DNA of 64,000 bases from Halomonas caseinilytica (GCF_001662305.1 NZ_BDEP01000002.1:124001-188000), one strand, 5' to 3'. Counted from the stretch's first letter, positions 9,487 through 21,005 are shown. Numbers and translations are program-made. Notes: a model not told the origin generated them from the letters alone.

Positions 9487-9748
9487 CACGCGGCCCTCCC
9501 CGCTCGAGAAAACGCGCAAATCCGATCGTCGCCATGAACCCCATCAACGCCACGACGATGGCGACATCCAGCAACAGGGCTACATCGGCGGCAATGGCTA
9601 CCACCCCGATGATGCCGACGAGAATCGAGGAAAACAGCTCCAGGGCCACCACCCGGTCGGGCAGACTCGGGCCACGAAACAGGCGAATGAAGGTCAGGCA
9701 GAGTGCCAATGCCATTACCGCCAGACTGATCAGAACCATGGTCGACAT
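9479..9748 (-). CDS. mrpF: Na+/H+ antiporter subunit F, left Mrp operon
   Basis: 89 aa with three predicted membrane helices and the conserved RLFRGPSLPDRVVALEL motif of MrpF. It lies 15 nt after mrpE and overlaps mrpG. Part of the heptameric Mrp complex in the inner membrane. Confidence 0.9.
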   Translation of the reverse strand: MSTMVLISLAVMALALCLTFIRLFRGPSLPDRVVALELFSSILVGIIGVVAIAADVALLLDVAIVVALMGFMATIGFARFLERGGPRDD

Positions 9749-9763
9749 GCAGAACCTCTCTTG

Positions 9764-10237
9764 CTAGCGAAACAGCGCCAGGGCTCGACGCTCCAGCTCG
9801 GCCAGGCTACGCCTGAGCGCCGGCTCGTCATCGAGAAACATGGCGTGGATGTACAACACCCGGCGGTCATCGGACACATCCAGGCTCAGGGTGCCCGGCG
9901 TCAACGAGATCAGATTGGCCACAAAGGCGATCTCGACCTCCGTCCGGGCTTCCAGCGGCATGGCGATGACCCCCGGCTTCATGTACCAGGGTGGCGTGAC
10001 GATGTCATACGACACCTTGAAATTGGCCATCACCAGTTCCTTGAGAAAAAAGCCGACGAAACGCACCAGGCGAGGCAAGCGCTGGGCATAGCCCGACAGT
10101 GCCGGCACCTGGGGCTGAATCAGCGCCAGCACGAGGTACCCGAAGACCAGCCCCGCCAGCAGGTTGCCGCCGCTGAAGTCGCCGGTCAGCACGACCCAGG
10201 CCAGCCCCAGCAGCAAGTTCCAGACCACGCCGATCAT
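9764..10237 (-). CDS. mrpE: Na+/H+ antiporter subunit E, left Mrp operon
   Basis: 157 aa from the ATG at 10237, which overlaps the mrpD stop in an ATGA. Two N-terminal hydrophobic segments are followed by a soluble domain with [13 protein letters not shown], the conserved MrpE signature. The open frame extends upstream inside mrpD, but the ATGA overlap marks the start. Confidence 0.91.
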   Translation of the reverse strand: MIGVVWNLLLGLAWVVLTGDFSGGNLLAGLVFGYLVLALIQPQVPALSGYAQRLPRLVRFVGFFLKELVMANFKVSYDIVTPPWYMKPGVIAMPLEARTEVEIAFVANLISLTPGTLSLDVSDDRRVLYIHAMFLDDEPALRRSLAELERRALALFR

Positions 10238-11751
10238 CGCTCCCCTCCCCTGACATCGCCGAGCACGGCTTCGATGTAACGCTCCGGCGACAGCAACTGA
10301 CCGGCCGAGGCCTCGGCAAGGGCGTACAGCGGACCGGCATTGAACCCGATGAACAGGGTACAGAGCGCCAGTCCCGCCACCGGCGTCACCATCAACCACA
10401 GCTCGCCGCGCCCGATGGCCTGATCTGGCGCCTCATCGTCCTCGCGCGGATTGGCCTTCCAGAACACTTCGGACCAGAGCTTGACCATCGAATACAACGT
10501 CAACAGCCCCACCAGCAGGGCGATGAAGGTCACGCCATAGGCGCCCGCCTCAAGGCCGGCACGAATCACGATGAACTTGGCGAAAAAACCCGACAAGGGC
10601 GGCATCCCGGCCAGCGACAGGGCCGAAATCAGAAACAGCACCGCCAGCCACGGGTGCTGACGATACAAACCGCCCAATGCCTCGAGGCGATAGCTGCCTT
10701 GCAGCCGGTGCACGATACCGCTGATCAGAAACAGGTTGGCCTTCACGATGATGTGGTGCGCGATGTAGAAGACCCCACCGATGATCGCCAAGGGCGTGAA
10801 CAGGGCCAGTCCCAGGATCATGTAGCCGATCTGGCTGACGATGTGAAACGACAGGACACGCCGAAACTCGAACTGCGCCGCAGCACCCAGCACCCCGGAC
10901 AGCATGGTCAGACCGGCACCCCACAACAGGATTTCATGGGTATAGCCCGGATCATGATGGAAGATCAGCGTGAAGACCCGATAAAGGGCATAGACACCCA
11001 CCTTGGTCAACAGGCCGGCAAACAGTGCCGATACCGCCACCGGCGGCGTGTGGTAGGCCGCCGGCAACCAGAAGAACAACGGAAATGCCGCCGCCTTGAT
11101 GCCGAAGGCAACCAGAAACATCATCGCCAGCGCATCGACCATGCCGTTGCCGTCGAGCCTGGGCAGTCGCTGGGCGATATCGGCCATGTTGAGAGTGCCG
11201 ACCATGCTGTACAGCAACCCCACCGCGATCAGGAAGATCACCGACGACACCAGGTTGAGCGTGACGTACTTGATCGCCCCTTCCATCTGCGGCTTCTCGC
11301 TGCCCAGGGTGAGCAGCGCGAAGGAAGCCACCAGCATCACCTCGAACCAGACATAGAGGTTGAAAATGTCGCCGGTGAGAAAGGCGCCCGCCACCCCGGC
11401 CAGCAACAAGTGCATCAGCGGAAAGTAGCCGAAGGCCTCGTGGCCACGACCCGTGGTGGCCAGCGAGAACATCGCCACCGCGAATCCGATGATCCCGGTC
11501 AACACCACCATGATGGCGCCCAGCAGATCGGCGACCAGGCTGATACCGAAGGGAGCCTGCCAGTCTCCCATCTGCATCACCAGGATGCCGTCACGACTCA
11601 CCGAGACCAGCAACCAGATGCTGGTGAGCAGCAAGCCAGCGGTGCCGAGCACGGCAATGAAACGCTGCATGCCACGGGACCGCCAGAACACCAGCGACAC
11701 GGCACCGGCCAGCAGAGGGATCAGGATGGGCAATGCAATCTGAGGGGTCAC
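10234..11751 (-). CDS. mrpD: Na+/H+ antiporter subunit D, left Mrp operon
   Basis: 505 aa, about 14 membrane helices, homologous to complex I NuoN/NuoM. Conserved elements include the Glu in [17 protein letters not shown], the Lys in [22 protein letters not shown] and a later [12 protein letters not shown]. MrpD is one of the two ion-translocating subunits. It overlaps mrpC and mrpE by 4 nt on each side. Confidence 0.95.
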   Translation of the reverse strand: MTPQIALPILIPLLAGAVSLVFWRSRGMQRFIAVLGTAGLLLTSIWLLVSVSRDGILVMQMGDWQAPFGISLVADLLGAIMVVLTGIIGFAVAMFSLATTGRGHEAFGYFPLMHLLLAGVAGAFLTGDIFNLYVWFEVMLVASFALLTLGSEKPQMEGAIKYVTLNLVSSVIFLIAVGLLYSMVGTLNMADIAQRLPRLDGNGMVDALAMMFLVAFGIKAAAFPLFFWLPAAYHTPPVAVSALFAGLLTKVGVYALYRVFTLIFHHDPGYTHEILLWGAGLTMLSGVLGAAAQFEFRRVLSFHIVSQIGYMILGLALFTPLAIIGGVFYIAHHIIVKANLFLISGIVHRLQGSYRLEALGGLYRQHPWLAVLFLISALSLAGMPPLSGFFAKFIVIRAGLEAGAYGVTFIALLVGLLTLYSMVKLWSEVFWKANPREDDEAPDQAIGRGELWLMVTPVAGLALCTLFIGFNAGPLYALAEASAGQLLSPERYIEAVLGDVRGGER

Positions 11752-12095
11752 GTGTCGGTATCCTTCATCCGATCGAGATCATCGGCACGCACGACCTCCC
11801 AGGCTCGGCGTACCAGCACCACAGCAAAGGACAAGACGCCAAAGGCAATGACGATGGCCGTGAGTACCAATGCCTGTGGTAGCGGGTCAGCCACGGCCCC
11901 CGCTGGTGCCGATAGTCCCTTCGGCACCAGCGGCGGGGCACCGCGCACCATCCCCGCCATGGAGAAGATCAGCAGGTTGGCGGCATTGGAAAGCAGCATC
12001 AAGCCAATCACCAGCTTGACGATGGAGCGGCGCAGCATCATGTAGATCGCCGTGGCGAAGAGCACGCCGATCGTCACTGCCATCAGAGATTCCAT
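11748..12095 (-). CDS. mrpC: Na+/H+ antiporter subunit C, left Mrp operon
   Basis: 115 aa, three helices, homologous to complex I NuoK. The start at 12095 has GAGGAGAG just upstream and lies 10 nt after mrpB. The C-terminal part ([19 protein letters not shown]) is the conserved MrpC/NuoK segment. Confidence 0.93.
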   Translation of the reverse strand: MESLMAVTIGVLFATAIYMMLRRSIVKLVIGLMLLSNAANLLIFSMAGMVRGAPPLVPKGLSAPAGAVADPLPQALVLTAIVIAFGVLSFAVVLVRRAWEVVRADDLDRMKDTDT

Positions 12096-12105
12096 GACTC
12101 TCTCC

Positions 12106-12543
12106 TCAATCTCGCGAATCGTCGGCATGATCCGTATCGACCAGCGCGGTGATCGCCGTCAGCACCGAACCGACGACCGCCAGATAGACCCCGATATCGA
12201 AGATCAACGGCGTGGAGGCCTTGAAGTCGATGACCGGAATCGTCCACCACTGGGAAGTGAAGAAGGGCTCCCCCATCCACCAGGCCGGCAGGGTCGAGAG
12301 CACACCGAACAACAACCCCATGGCGACCAGATCGCGGGGCGATACCTTGAGCATCTTGCTCAAAGCACCGCGGCCGTAGGCGAAGAAGTAGAGCGTGAAG
12401 GCCCCGGACGCCACCAGGCCAGCGATGAAACCGCCGCCCGGCTCGTCATGGCCACGCAACAGCAGGAACACGGAGAACAACAGTTGCAGGGGCAGCAGCA
12501 GGCGTGCCGCCACACTGAGGATCAGGGTGCCGGATCTAACCAT
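12106..12543 (-). CDS. mrpB: Na+/H+ antiporter subunit B, left Mrp operon
   Basis: 145 aa, four helices. [18 protein letters not shown] and [14 protein letters not shown] are the MrpB hallmarks. The ATG at 12543 overlaps the mrpA stop region by 8 nt. Here mrpB is a separate gene, which classifies this operon as seven-gene (group 1) Mrp. In the neighbouring operon the same domain is fused to MrpA. Confidence 0.93.
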   Translation of the reverse strand: MVRSGTLILSVAARLLLPLQLLFSVFLLLRGHDEPGGGFIAGLVASGAFTLYFFAYGRGALSKMLKVSPRDLVAMGLLFGVLSTLPAWWMGEPFFTSQWWTIPVIDFKASTPLIFDIGVYLAVVGSVLTAITALVDTDHADDSRD

Positions 12544-14866
12544 TGTTTCCCCTCCTGCCGGACTGACCGTGGCCGGCATCGTATTCGGCGGCATGGAAAC
12601 GCAGCATCGCATGGACGCCGATCGCGGCCAGCGCCAGTACGAACATCTCGCCCAGCGTATCGAGCGCCCGGAAATCCACCAGAATGACATTGACGATGTT
12701 ATGGCCATGGGCCAGGGGCTGACTGTTGGCCACCATGTAGTCGGAGATGCGCGGCAGGCGCTCGCCGTTCAGCACCGACAGCATCAGTAGCGTCATCAGC
12801 GTACCGAAACTGCCGGCCACCACCAGGTCACGCCAACGCTCCGCCGGAGCGGACAGGGTGGCAAATCGCGGCAAGCGGAAGAGCACCAGCACCAGCAAGA
12901 CCACGGTCAGGGTCTCCACTAGCAATTGTGTGATGGCCAGGTCCGGGGCGCTGAACAGCACGAAGATCAAGGCAATGGAGAAACCCATGATGCCCACGGC
13001 AGCCACGGCGGCCAGTCGCGAGCGCATCACGCAGGCCGCCAGGGCGCCGGCAATCATCAGCCCTGCCACCACCACTTCGTGGAAGTAGGCATCGATTGAC
13101 ATCTCGATATCCAGCGGGTGGCGAACGAGCAGCGCATGACCGACCAGCCCCAGCAGGACCAGCAGCGTCATCACCAGATAATTGCGAACATAGCCGTTCT
13201 GGAGGCACCGGGTCTGCCACTCGGCAACCCACACCATGCCGGCCATCAGCTTCTCGTAACCGCGTTCTGGACCTCGATGGATGAGCGGATCGAGCCAGGC
13301 CAGTCGCCGGCGGACCCCATCCCAGTATCGAAAGACCAGAAGCCCCAGCACCAGGCTCGCCATCGACAGCAAGAGCGGCAGGTTGATGCCATGCCAGAGC
13401 GCCAAGTGCACATTCGCTTCGACGGCGCCCAGGCCGTTCACGGTGACCTCCACCAGGGTATCGAGGGTGCCGGGAGCCAGGCCGAACAGCAAGGAAAGCG
13501 CCGCCAACAAGGCTGGCCCAACGAGCATGCCAGCCGGTGCTTCATGAGGTGTCTTCGGGGTCTCGACGCGCGGCCCGAAGAACGGCTTCAGTAGCACGAT
13601 GGTCGCCACCGCAAGCGTCAGAAAGGCGCCAGTGAAGGCCAGCAGCAGAATCAGCCCGCCATAGTGATCGGCGGCGAGAACCGATTTCAGCATCAACTCC
13701 TTGCCGAGAAACCCCAACAGCGGCGGCAGGCCCGCCAGCGACAACGACGCCACGCAGGCCACCACTGCCGTTCGCGGCATCACGCGGCGCAACCCGCCCA
13801 TGGCCGTGACATCCTTGGTCCCGGTCTCGTGATCGACAATACCGGCCACCATGAACAAGGCGCCCTTGTACAGCGAGTGGGCCAGCAGAAAGACGACGAA
13901 GGCGACCAGCGCCCCTTCGGTACCGAGCCCCAGCAGCATGGTCAGCGTCCCCAGCGCCATCACCGTGGAGTAGGCCAGCAGCAGCTTGATATTGATGCTG
14001 CGAATGGCCAGGAAGGCACCGGTCAGCATGGTCACGGCCCCCACCAGCGAAAGCGTCACCTCCCAGAGCTCGGTTCCCCCCAGTGCCGGGTGCAGGCGTG
14101 CCAGCAGATAGACTCCGGCCTTGACCATGGTGGCGGAGTGCAGGTAGGCCGAGACCGGCGTGGGCGCGGCCATGGCATTGGGCAACCAGAAATGGAAGGG
14201 GAACTGGGCCGACTTGGTAAAGGCGCCGATCAGGATGCAGAGCAACATCGGCGTATAGAGCTCATGACCGGTGAGCTGCCCGCCTCGCTCGTTGAGCACG
14301 GCCAGCGACCAGCTGTCGCCGGCCTGGGCGAGCATGACGAACCCCGCCAGCAGCGCCAGCCCGCCTCCGACGGTGACGAAGAGCCCCTGCTGGGCCGACT
14401 TGCGGGCCACGGGATCGGTATGATGGAAGCCGATCAACAGGTAGGACGTGATGCTGGTGAGTTCCCAGAAGACGAACAACGCCACCAGATTATCGGCCAG
14501 CACCAGGCCCAGCATCGACATCATGAAGGCGGTGATCACCACCAGAAAGCGCGGCAGGTCACACTCTCCCTTCAGGTACTCTCCCGCATAGACCAGCACC
14601 AGCGTGCCGATCACGGTGATCAGCATGGCGAACAACCAGGACAGGCCATCGATCAGGAAGGTCAGGGTGATATCCAGCCCCGGCACCCAGGCCCACTCCA
14701 GCAGGAGCGACTCGCCATCGGCAAGAACCGGCCACAGGCTGGCAAGCCACACGGCGAAGGCCGCCGGCAACATGGCCATCAACAAGGGTGTCCTGGCCCC
14801 GAAGCCACGATGGAGCAGCGGCGCCAGCCCCGCCACCACAAAACCTGCCAGTATCGCCAGTTGCAT
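12536..14866 (-). CDS. mrpA: Na+/H+ antiporter subunit A, left Mrp operon
   Basis: 776 aa, close to the length of Bacillus MrpA. The N-terminal two thirds are NuoL-like ([45 protein letters not shown]) and the C-terminal part is the MrpA-specific domain with a NuoJ-like segment ([19 protein letters not shown]). I chose the ATG at 14866, preceded by GGGGGTGG. First gene of the minus-strand operon. Translocates Na+/H+ together with MrpD. Confidence 0.95.
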   Translation of the reverse strand: MQLAILAGFVVAGLAPLLHRGFGARTPLLMAMLPAAFAVWLASLWPVLADGESLLLEWAWVPGLDITLTFLIDGLSWLFAMLITVIGTLVLVYAGEYLKGECDLPRFLVVITAFMMSMLGLVLADNLVALFVFWELTSITSYLLIGFHHTDPVARKSAQQGLFVTVGGGLALLAGFVMLAQAGDSWSLAVLNERGGQLTGHELYTPMLLCILIGAFTKSAQFPFHFWLPNAMAAPTPVSAYLHSATMVKAGVYLLARLHPALGGTELWEVTLSLVGAVTMLTGAFLAIRSINIKLLLAYSTVMALGTLTMLLGLGTEGALVAFVVFLLAHSLYKGALFMVAGIVDHETGTKDVTAMGGLRRVMPRTAVVACVASLSLAGLPPLLGFLGKELMLKSVLAADHYGGLILLLAFTGAFLTLAVATIVLLKPFFGPRVETPKTPHEAPAGMLVGPALLAALSLLFGLAPGTLDTLVEVTVNGLGAVEANVHLALWHGINLPLLLSMASLVLGLLVFRYWDGVRRRLAWLDPLIHRGPERGYEKLMAGMVWVAEWQTRCLQNGYVRNYLVMTLLVLLGLVGHALLVRHPLDIEMSIDAYFHEVVVAGLMIAGALAACVMRSRLAAVAAVGIMGFSIALIFVLFSAPDLAITQLLVETLTVVLLVLVLFRLPRFATLSAPAERWRDLVVAGSFGTLMTLLMLSVLNGERLPRISDYMVANSQPLAHGHNIVNVILVDFRALDTLGEMFVLALAAIGVHAMLRFHAAEYDAGHGQSGRRGNNG

Positions 14867-14909
14867 GCCGCCACCCCCAGCCGACCGAGCGTACTCAAAA
14901 CCAGGCCCG

Positions 14910-14939
14910 ACTCTAGAGCGACTCGTGACCCCGAGGCAA
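14910..14939 (-). promoter_or_regulatory. Possible promoter of the left Mrp operon
   Basis: On the minus strand TTGCCT and TAGAGT are separated by 18 nt, about 40 nt upstream of mrpA. The -10 box matches only 4 of 6 positions. The 266-bp region between the two mrpA starts (14867-15132) must hold both promoters; no convincing plus-strand promoter could be picked by eye. Confidence 0.3.
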
Positions 14940-15132
14940 GAGAGGGCACGATACTTTACCTTTTGCCAGAGAAGGGGGCGTGACGCGTCCATTTTGCGTT
15001 AGAGTAGTGGCCAAATGCCATTGATGGGCCTGTTCACCCAGGGACGGACGCGCCACTCAGCGCTTGTCGTCGATCCCTCCTGCGGTGGGACAGTACCCTT
15101 GGCCTAACGCAAACGCGCAGGATGACCAATCG

Positions 15133-17949
15133 ATGACATTGCTCTGGATCGCATTGCTCCCTCTTGTCGGAGTACTGGTGCCGGCATTCGGCGCTCGCCT
15201 CGAACGCCCTCTCTGCTCACTGGTCACTGCAGTATTGCCGACCACGGCTCTACTGCTGACCCTGGCACAGCTCCCCGCCCTGCTCGACGGCGAGACCTTG
15301 CGTTTTGCCGTGGATTGGGTGCCCTCCCTGGGCCTGGAACTCGCCTTCCGGCTCGACGGCTTGTCGGTGCTCTTCAACCTGCTGATCCTGGGCATTGGCC
15401 TGCTGATCCTGCTTTATGCCCATTACTACCTGGCCCCCGAGGAGCCCTACGGGCGCTTCTACGCCTATTTGATCCTGTTCATGTCATCCATGGTCGGGAT
15501 CGCCATGGCCGACAACCTGCTGCTGCTGTGGATGTTCTGGGAACTCACCAGCCTGTCGTCCTTCCTGCTGATCGGGTTCTGGTCGCATCGCAGTGACGCC
15601 CGCAAGGGCGCACGCATGGCACTGGCGGTCACCGGCGCCGGAGGCCTGGCGCTGCTGGCCGGGCTGCTGCTGCTCGGCGACATGATCGGCAGCTTCGACA
15701 TGAACCAGGTGCTGGCCAGTGGCGACGTCATCCTGGCCGATGAGCGCTACCCGCTGGCACTTGGCCTGGTATTGCTCGGGGCCTTCGCCAAGTCAGCCCA
15801 GTTCCCCTTCCATTTCTGGCTGCCTCACGCCATGGCCGCGCCCACACCGGTCTCGGCCTACCTGCACTCCGCCACCATGGTCAAGGCAGGGATTCTGCTG
15901 ATGGCCCGCCTCCACCCGGCCATCGCCGGTGGTGAGCTCTGGACCCTGGTCGTGACGCTGGTTGGCATGACGACCCTGCTCTACGGCGCCTGGTTCGCGC
16001 TGATGAAGACCGATCTCAAGGGCATCCTGGCATTTTCCACGGTCAGCCACCTGGGCCTGATCACAGCCCTGCTGGGAATCGGCACGCCCATGGCGGTACT
16101 AGCCGCGCTGTTTCACATCCTCAATCACGCTACCTTCAAGGCAGCGTTGTTCATGAGCGCGGGCATCATCGATCACGAGACCGGTACCCGCGACCTTTCA
16201 CGACTCGGCGGCCTGCGTAGGGCCATGCCGATCACCGCGTTGCTGACCTCGATCCTCGCGGCAGCCATGGCGGGCGTCCCCCTGCTCAACGGCTTCATCT
16301 CCAAGGAGATGTTCTTCACCAGCGCCGCCGGCACCGACATGCTCGGCGGCATCAGCTGGCTGCTGCCGGTACTGGCCACACTGGGCGGTATCCTGTCGGT
16401 CGCCTACTCGCTGCGCCTGGTGCATGCGGTCTTCTTCAAGCCCGCTCGCGAGGCACCGCCCAAGTCGCCTCACGAACCCCCTCGCCTGATGCGAGCGCCG
16501 GTCGAATTGCTGGCGGTGCTCTGCATCCTGGTGGGGCTGCTTCCCTCGCCACTGGCCGGCGGCCTGCTCGACCTGGCCACCCGAGCGGTACTCGGCGAGC
16601 CCATGGAATTCCATCTGGCCATCTGGCATGGCGTCAATCTGCCGCTGCTGATGAGTCTGATCGCCCTGGCCGCCGGGGTCGGCACCTATCTGGGGCACCG
16701 CCACCTGCAGCGCTTCCTCAAGGGCTTCAAGCCAGTGGATGCACGCCTGGTGTTCGAGGGCTCGGTGCAATGCGTCGGCCGCTACGCCGAAGCCTGGCTC
16801 GGGCGCTTCGACAACGCTTCCCTGCAACGCTACATGAGCCTGCTGCTGCTCACCGCCGTGGTGCTGGCCGGCCTCGGGTTGTTCATGATGCCGAACCTGG
16901 CTGGTGACCAGCCCCGCGGCGAAATCGACGGTGTGCTACTGACCGGCGCCATCTTGCTGATGTTCAGTGGCATCGCCACGGTGGCCACCCATCGCTATCG
17001 CCTGATTTCACTGCTGATGCTGTCGATGGTGGGCCTGCTGGTCTCGTTGACCTTTGCCCGTTTCTCCGCCCCGGACCTGGCCCTGACCCAGCTCTCGGTG
17101 GAAGTGGTGACCATGATCCTGCTGATGCTGGCGCTGTTCTTCCTGCCCCAGAAAACGCCTCGTGAATCCTCGATGCCGCGCAATCTTCGCGACAGCGCGC
17201 TGGCCATGGCACTCGGCATGGTCATCGCCAGCCTCAACTACGCTGTCCTGACCCGGGACAATGCCAGCATCGCCGGTTTCTTCATCGACAACAGCGTTCC
17301 CGGCGGCGGTGGTCACAACGTGGTCAACGTCATCCTGGTCGACTTCCGTGGCTTCGATACCTTGGGCGAGATCACCGTGCTGGCCATCGCCGGACTGGCG
17401 ATCCTGAAGCTGCTCAATCGTCTGCGCCTGTTCATGCCACACAGCGATTCCGAGGGCCGGCTCTGGTCTCCCGATCGTTATCCGATGATCCTGACCACCA
17501 TCTCCCAGGCGCTGCTGCCCCTGGCCCTGCTGGTGTCCGCCTTCATCTTCCTGCGCGGGCACAATCTCCCGGGAGGCGGTTTCATCGCCGGCCTCATCAC
17601 GGCCGTGGCCCTGATCCTTCTCTACATGGCCCGGGGCGTGGAGTGGGCGCAGGCGCGCCTGGACTTCCAGTACCAGCCCGTGGCCATCGCCGGGGTCGGT
17701 CTGGCCACCCTGACCGGTCTCGGCAGCTGGCTGTTCGGCCATCCCTTCCTGACATCGTCCTTCGGCCACTTCCATCTGCCGGTGATCGGTGACTTCGAAC
17801 TGGCCACGGCCATGATCTTCGACCTCGGCGTCTACCTGGCCGTGGTCGGAGCGACCCTGATGATCCTGGCCAACCTCGGCAAGCTGACGACACCGCACCG
17901 GCCGAGCAAGGAAAGCAACATCGCGCCCCCCAGCGAGGAGACGAGCTGA
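15133..17949 (+). CDS. mrpA: Na+/H+ antiporter subunits A and B fused, right Mrp operon
   Basis: 938 aa. Residues 1 to about 770 are MrpA ([54 protein letters not shown]). From about residue 780 a complete MrpB domain follows ([32 protein letters not shown]). This fused gene defines six-gene (group 2) Mrp operons, as in PhaA' of Sinorhizobium. The ATG at 15133 is preceded by AGGA. Its TGA overlaps the mrpC ATG by one base. Confidence 0.95.
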   Translation: MTLLWIALLPLVGVLVPAFGARLERPLCSLVTAVLPTTALLLTLAQLPALLDGETLRFAVDWVPSLGLELAFRLDGLSVLFNLLILGIGLLILLYAHYYLAPEEPYGRFYAYLILFMSSMVGIAMADNLLLLWMFWELTSLSSFLLIGFWSHRSDARKGARMALAVTGAGGLALLAGLLLLGDMIGSFDMNQVLASGDVILADERYPLALGLVLLGAFAKSAQFPFHFWLPHAMAAPTPVSAYLHSATMVKAGILLMARLHPAIAGGELWTLVVTLVGMTTLLYGAWFALMKTDLKGILAFSTVSHLGLITALLGIGTPMAVLAALFHILNHATFKAALFMSAGIIDHETGTRDLSRLGGLRRAMPITALLTSILAAAMAGVPLLNGFISKEMFFTSAAGTDMLGGISWLLPVLATLGGILSVAYSLRLVHAVFFKPAREAPPKSPHEPPRLMRAPVELLAVLCILVGLLPSPLAGGLLDLATRAVLGEPMEFHLAIWHGVNLPLLMSLIALAAGVGTYLGHRHLQRFLKGFKPVDARLVFEGSVQCVGRYAEAWLGRFDNASLQRYMSLLLLTAVVLAGLGLFMMPNLAGDQPRGEIDGVLLTGAILLMFSGIATVATHRYRLISLLMLSMVGLLVSLTFARFSAPDLALTQLSVEVVTMILLMLALFFLPQKTPRESSMPRNLRDSALAMALGMVIASLNYAVLTRDNASIAGFFIDNSVPGGGGHNVVNVILVDFRGFDTLGEITVLAIAGLAILKLLNRLRLFMPHSDSEGRLWSPDRYPMILTTISQALLPLALLVSAFIFLRGHNLPGGGFIAGLITAVALILLYMARGVEWAQARLDFQYQPVAIAGVGLATLTGLGSWLFGHPFLTSSFGHFHLPVIGDFELATAMIFDLGVYLAVVGATLMILANLGKLTTPHRPSKESNIAPPSEETS

Positions 17950-18296
17950 TGGAAAGCCTCTATGCCATCACCACCGGCGTGCTCAGCGCCTGTGGCCTTT
18001 ACCTGACACTACGGGGCAGAACCTTCCCCGTGGTGGTCGGCCTGACCCTGCTGTCCTATGCCGTCAATCTCTTCCTGTTCTCCATGGGCGGACTGACGAC
18101 CGATGGCGCCGTCGTCGTCAACGGTGACGGCGATTACGCCGATCCGCTGCCCCAGGCACTGGTGTTGACCGCCATCGTCATCGGCTTCGCCATGACGGCC
18201 TTTGCGGTCATCCTGGCCATGCGCGCCCGGGGCGACATGGGCAACGACCATGTCGATGGTCGCAAGCATGAGGATCGAGAGGAGACGCGTCGGTGA
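17949..18296 (+). CDS. mrpC: Na+/H+ antiporter subunit C, right Mrp operon
   Basis: 115 aa, NuoK-like, three helices, with [18 protein letters not shown], nearly identical in this stretch to the left-operon MrpC. It starts within the stop of the fused mrpA-mrpB gene (TGATG) and overlaps mrpD by 4 nt. Confidence 0.93.
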   Translation: MESLYAITTGVLSACGLYLTLRGRTFPVVVGLTLLSYAVNLFLFSMGGLTTDGAVVVNGDGDYADPLPQALVLTAIVIGFAMTAFAVILAMRARGDMGNDHVDGRKHEDREETRR

Positions 18297-19804
18297 TACA
18301 GCATTTGATCGTCCTGCCCGTCGTCCTGCCGCTCGTCATGGGCGTCGTACTGCTGCGCTCGCGCTTCGGCAGCACGCGCTTCAAGCGCATCGCGAGCGTC
18401 GCCGCCACCCTGGCACTCGCCGCCATCTCCCTGGCCCTGCTGCTGCGGGCCGCCGACGGCGAGATTGCCTACTACGCCCTCGGTGGCTGGCAGCCGCCCT
18501 TCGGCATCGTGCTGGTGCTGGATCGACTCTCGGCCCTGATGGTGATGCTCACCTCGGTTCTCGCGATCGGTTGCGTGATCTTCGCCTGCGGCGGTGACGA
18601 CGAGAAAGGCAGCAACTTCCACGGACTCTTCCAGCTCCAGCTGATGGGGATCAACGGCGCTTTCCTGACCGGCGACCTGTTCAACCTCTTCGTCTTCTTC
18701 GAGGTGCTGCTGCTGGCTTCCTACGCCCTGCTGCTGCATGGTGGAGGCAAATCGCGGATACAGTCGGCCGTGCACTATGTGGTGCTCAACCTGGCCGGCT
18801 CGGCGCTGTTCCTGATCGCCGTGGGCGTGCTCTATGGCGCCACCGGCACCCTCAACATGGCCGACATGGCCGCACGCCTGGGCGAGCTTCCCGCCGAGCG
18901 CAACGGGCTGGTCACCGCCGGCGCCCTGCTGCTGCTGGTGGTCTTCGGCCTGAAAGCCGCCATCCTGCCGCTCTACTTCTGGCTGCCACGTGCCTATGCC
19001 GCCGCCCCGGCACCGGTGGCGGCGCTATTCGCCATCATGACCAAGGTCGGCGTCTACGCCATCCTGCGGGTCTATTCTCTGGTGTTCGGCGAGCAGGCCG
19101 GCGAGCTCGCTGCCCTCGAGCAGCCCTGGGTGTGGTGGATGGCACTCGCCACCCTGGTGGCCGCCACCATCGGCGTGCTGGCCGCGAGAGATCTTCGCCT
19201 GCTGGTCGCCTATCTCGTCCTGGTCTCTGCCGGCACCCTGCTGGCCGGGGTCGGCATGAATACGCCCGAGGCCACCGCCTCGCTGCTCTACTACCTGGTG
19301 CACACGACCCTGGTCACCGGCGGCCTGTTCCTGCTGGCGGAAATGATCGCCCAGCAGCGCGGCAAGGCCGGCACACGCATCGTCAAGGGCCGCCCCCTGA
19401 CCCAGGGCGGCGCCCTGGCGGGGCTCTTCTTCCTCGGCGCCGCGGCCATGGCCGGCCTGCCGCCACTTTCCGGTGCCATCGGCAAGGCGCTGCTGCTGCA
19501 TGCCGCCGATGCCGGGCAGCGCCCCTGGCTCTGGCCCATTCTGCTGATCAGTGGCCTGTGCGCCATCATCGCTCTTTCTCGGGCGGGATCGACGCTGTTC
19601 TGGCGTAGCCATGAAGGCGAACGAGGCGGCGAGCCGCTGCCCCGCCAACAATGGATCGGCGTGAGCCTGCTGCTTGCCACCTCGCCGCTGCTGGTAGCCC
19701 TGGCCGGACCGATCAGCGACTATACCCAAGCCACCGCTGCTCAGTTGGCCGATCCCGGCGCCCTGGTGAGCGCGTTACTGTCCGACAATGGAGGCGCCCC
19801 ATGA
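18293..19804 (+). CDS. mrpD: Na+/H+ antiporter subunit D, right Mrp operon
   Basis: 503 aa, NuoN/NuoM-like, about 14 helices. NLFVFFEVLLLASYALLLHG carries the conserved Glu, and FGLKAAILPLYFWLPRAY the conserved Lys. The start is GTG at 18293, inside the mrpC stop (GTGA), with GAGAGGAG upstream. The sequence differs considerably from the left-operon MrpD, so the operons are not a recent duplication. Confidence 0.94.
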   Translation: MIQHLIVLPVVLPLVMGVVLLRSRFGSTRFKRIASVAATLALAAISLALLLRAADGEIAYYALGGWQPPFGIVLVLDRLSALMVMLTSVLAIGCVIFACGGDDEKGSNFHGLFQLQLMGINGAFLTGDLFNLFVFFEVLLLASYALLLHGGGKSRIQSAVHYVVLNLAGSALFLIAVGVLYGATGTLNMADMAARLGELPAERNGLVTAGALLLLVVFGLKAAILPLYFWLPRAYAAAPAPVAALFAIMTKVGVYAILRVYSLVFGEQAGELAALEQPWVWWMALATLVAATIGVLAARDLRLLVAYLVLVSAGTLLAGVGMNTPEATASLLYYLVHTTLVTGGLFLLAEMIAQQRGKAGTRIVKGRPLTQGGALAGLFFLGAAAMAGLPPLSGAIGKALLLHAADAGQRPWLWPILLISGLCAIIALSRAGSTLFWRSHEGERGGEPLPRQQWIGVSLLLATSPLLVALAGPISDYTQATAAQLADPGALVSALLSDNGGAP

Positions 19805-20298
19805 TCAAGCCCCGCCGCTGGCTCCCCATTCCCCTGCTGTCGCTGCTGCTGCTGGCCGTCTGGCTGCTGATGGTGCGCAGCCTATCACCGGGCCAGATCC
19901 TGCTGGGCAGCGTCCTGGCGATCGTCATCCCCCTGTATACCTATCGCTTCTGGGATGTTCAGCCAAGCGTACGCCGCCCCGGGCTGTTGCTACGCTTCGT
20001 GCTGCGCGTGCTGGGCGACATCATCGTCGCCAACTTCCATGTCGCCTGGCTGATCGTCAATCCCTGGCGGCGCACGCGCCCGCACTTCGTGGAATATCCG
20101 CTGATGCTGCAGGAGCGCTTCACCATCACGCTGCTGGCCAACACCATCAGCCTGACGCCGGGGACGGTATCGGCCAACCTGCGCATGGATGGCAAATCCC
20201 TGCTGATCCACGCGCTGGACGTTGCAGATGACGAAGCGCTCATCGAGCAAATCCGTGAGCGCTACGAGCGGCCGCTCAAGGAGATCTACGAATGCTAG
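19801..20298 (+). CDS. mrpE: Na+/H+ antiporter subunit E, right Mrp operon
   Basis: 165 aa. Two hydrophobic N-terminal helices, then the soluble MrpE domain with ANTISLTPGTVSANL. The ATG at 19801 sits in the ATGA overlap with the mrpD stop; the 3' end overlaps mrpF by 7 nt. Confidence 0.92.
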   Translation: MIKPRRWLPIPLLSLLLLAVWLLMVRSLSPGQILLGSVLAIVIPLYTYRFWDVQPSVRRPGLLLRFVLRVLGDIIVANFHVAWLIVNPWRRTRPHFVEYPLMLQERFTITLLANTISLTPGTVSANLRMDGKSLLIHALDVADDEALIEQIRERYERPLKEIYEC

Positions 20299-20561
20299 AT
20301 ATCGCGCTGAAGATCAGCCTGGCCCTGGTGTTGATCGCCATCTTGCTCAATACCTACCGCCTCTCGGTCGGGCCCGACATGCCGGACCGCATCCTGGCGC
20401 TGGACACCATGTACGTGAACTCCATCGCGCTGATCGTGCTGATGGGGCTGTGGCTCAATACCAAGACCTACTTCGAGGCCGCGCTGCTGATCGCCATGCT
20501 CGGTTTCATCAGTACCGTGGCCGTGTGCAAGTATCTGCTACGCGGCGACATCATCGAATAG
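20292..20561 (+). CDS. mrpF: Na+/H+ antiporter subunit F, right Mrp operon
   Basis: 89 aa, three helices, with YRLSVGPDMPDRILALDTMYVN, the MrpF motif region. Overlaps mrpE; 14 nt before mrpG. The Asp in MPDRILALD is conserved in the family. Confidence 0.91.
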   Translation: MLDIALKISLALVLIAILLNTYRLSVGPDMPDRILALDTMYVNSIALIVLMGLWLNTKTYFEAALLIAMLGFISTVAVCKYLLRGDIIE

Positions 20562-20575
20562 AAGGAGCACATCAC

Positions 20576-20971
20576 ATGTCGATCTATGTGATCCTGGAAG
20601 GCGTGATATCACTCTTTCTGATCGCCGGCGGCGCCTTCATCTTCATCGGCTCGCTGGGCATGACTCACCTGCGGGACTTCTACATGCGCCTGCACGGGCC
20701 GACCAAGGCCACTACCATGGGGATCGGCTGCATCCTGGTCGCCTCGATGCTCTACTTCGGCGTCATCGACAACTACCCCGTGATTCAGGAACTGCTGATC
20801 GCCTTGTTCCTCTTCATCACGGCCCCCGTCAGTGCGCACCTGCTGGCCAAGACGGGCCTGCACCAGCAGCTCAAGCGCGTTGACAAGACGCAGGGTCAGC
20901 CGGCCGAACTACGTGACGAGGAAGTCGGGAAGAAACCGGTGCCGCATCATCCGGACGCGGGACACGACTAA
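20576..20971 (+). CDS. mrpG: Na+/H+ antiporter subunit G, right Mrp operon
   Basis: 131 aa, three helices; MTHLRDFYMRLHGPTKATTMG is the MrpG signature. GAAGGAG lies upstream of the ATG at 20576. As in the left operon there is a charged C-terminal tail. Last gene of this operon, followed directly by an inverted repeat. Confidence 0.91.
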   Translation: MSIYVILEGVISLFLIAGGAFIFIGSLGMTHLRDFYMRLHGPTKATTMGIGCILVASMLYFGVIDNYPVIQELLIALFLFITAPVSAHLLAKTGLHQQLKRVDKTQGQPAELRDEEVGKKPVPHHPDAGHD

Positions 20972-20989
20972 GGGGCCATGATGGCCCCT
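20971..20989. terminator. Inverted repeat between mrpG and hemH, possible terminator
   Basis: AGGGGCCAT-G-ATGGCCCCT forms a strong short hairpin between the convergent mrpG and hemH genes, but no T-run follows on either strand. It may end transcription with help from Rho or simply protect 3' ends. Confidence 0.5.
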
Positions 20990-21005
20990 TAAGGAGCGTC
21001 GGCGC

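Noticed and set aside
10654..14983. Long plus-strand open frames antisense to the left Mrp genes, with Gln/His/Arg-rich translations
   Set aside because: High-GC codon bias opens frames on the opposite strand; the translations are low-complexity and match no protein, while the minus-strand genes match Mrp subunits exactly.
14867..15132. Possible Na+ riboswitch in the Mrp intergenic region
   Set aside because: No conserved core could be recognised by eye; a covariance search would be needed.
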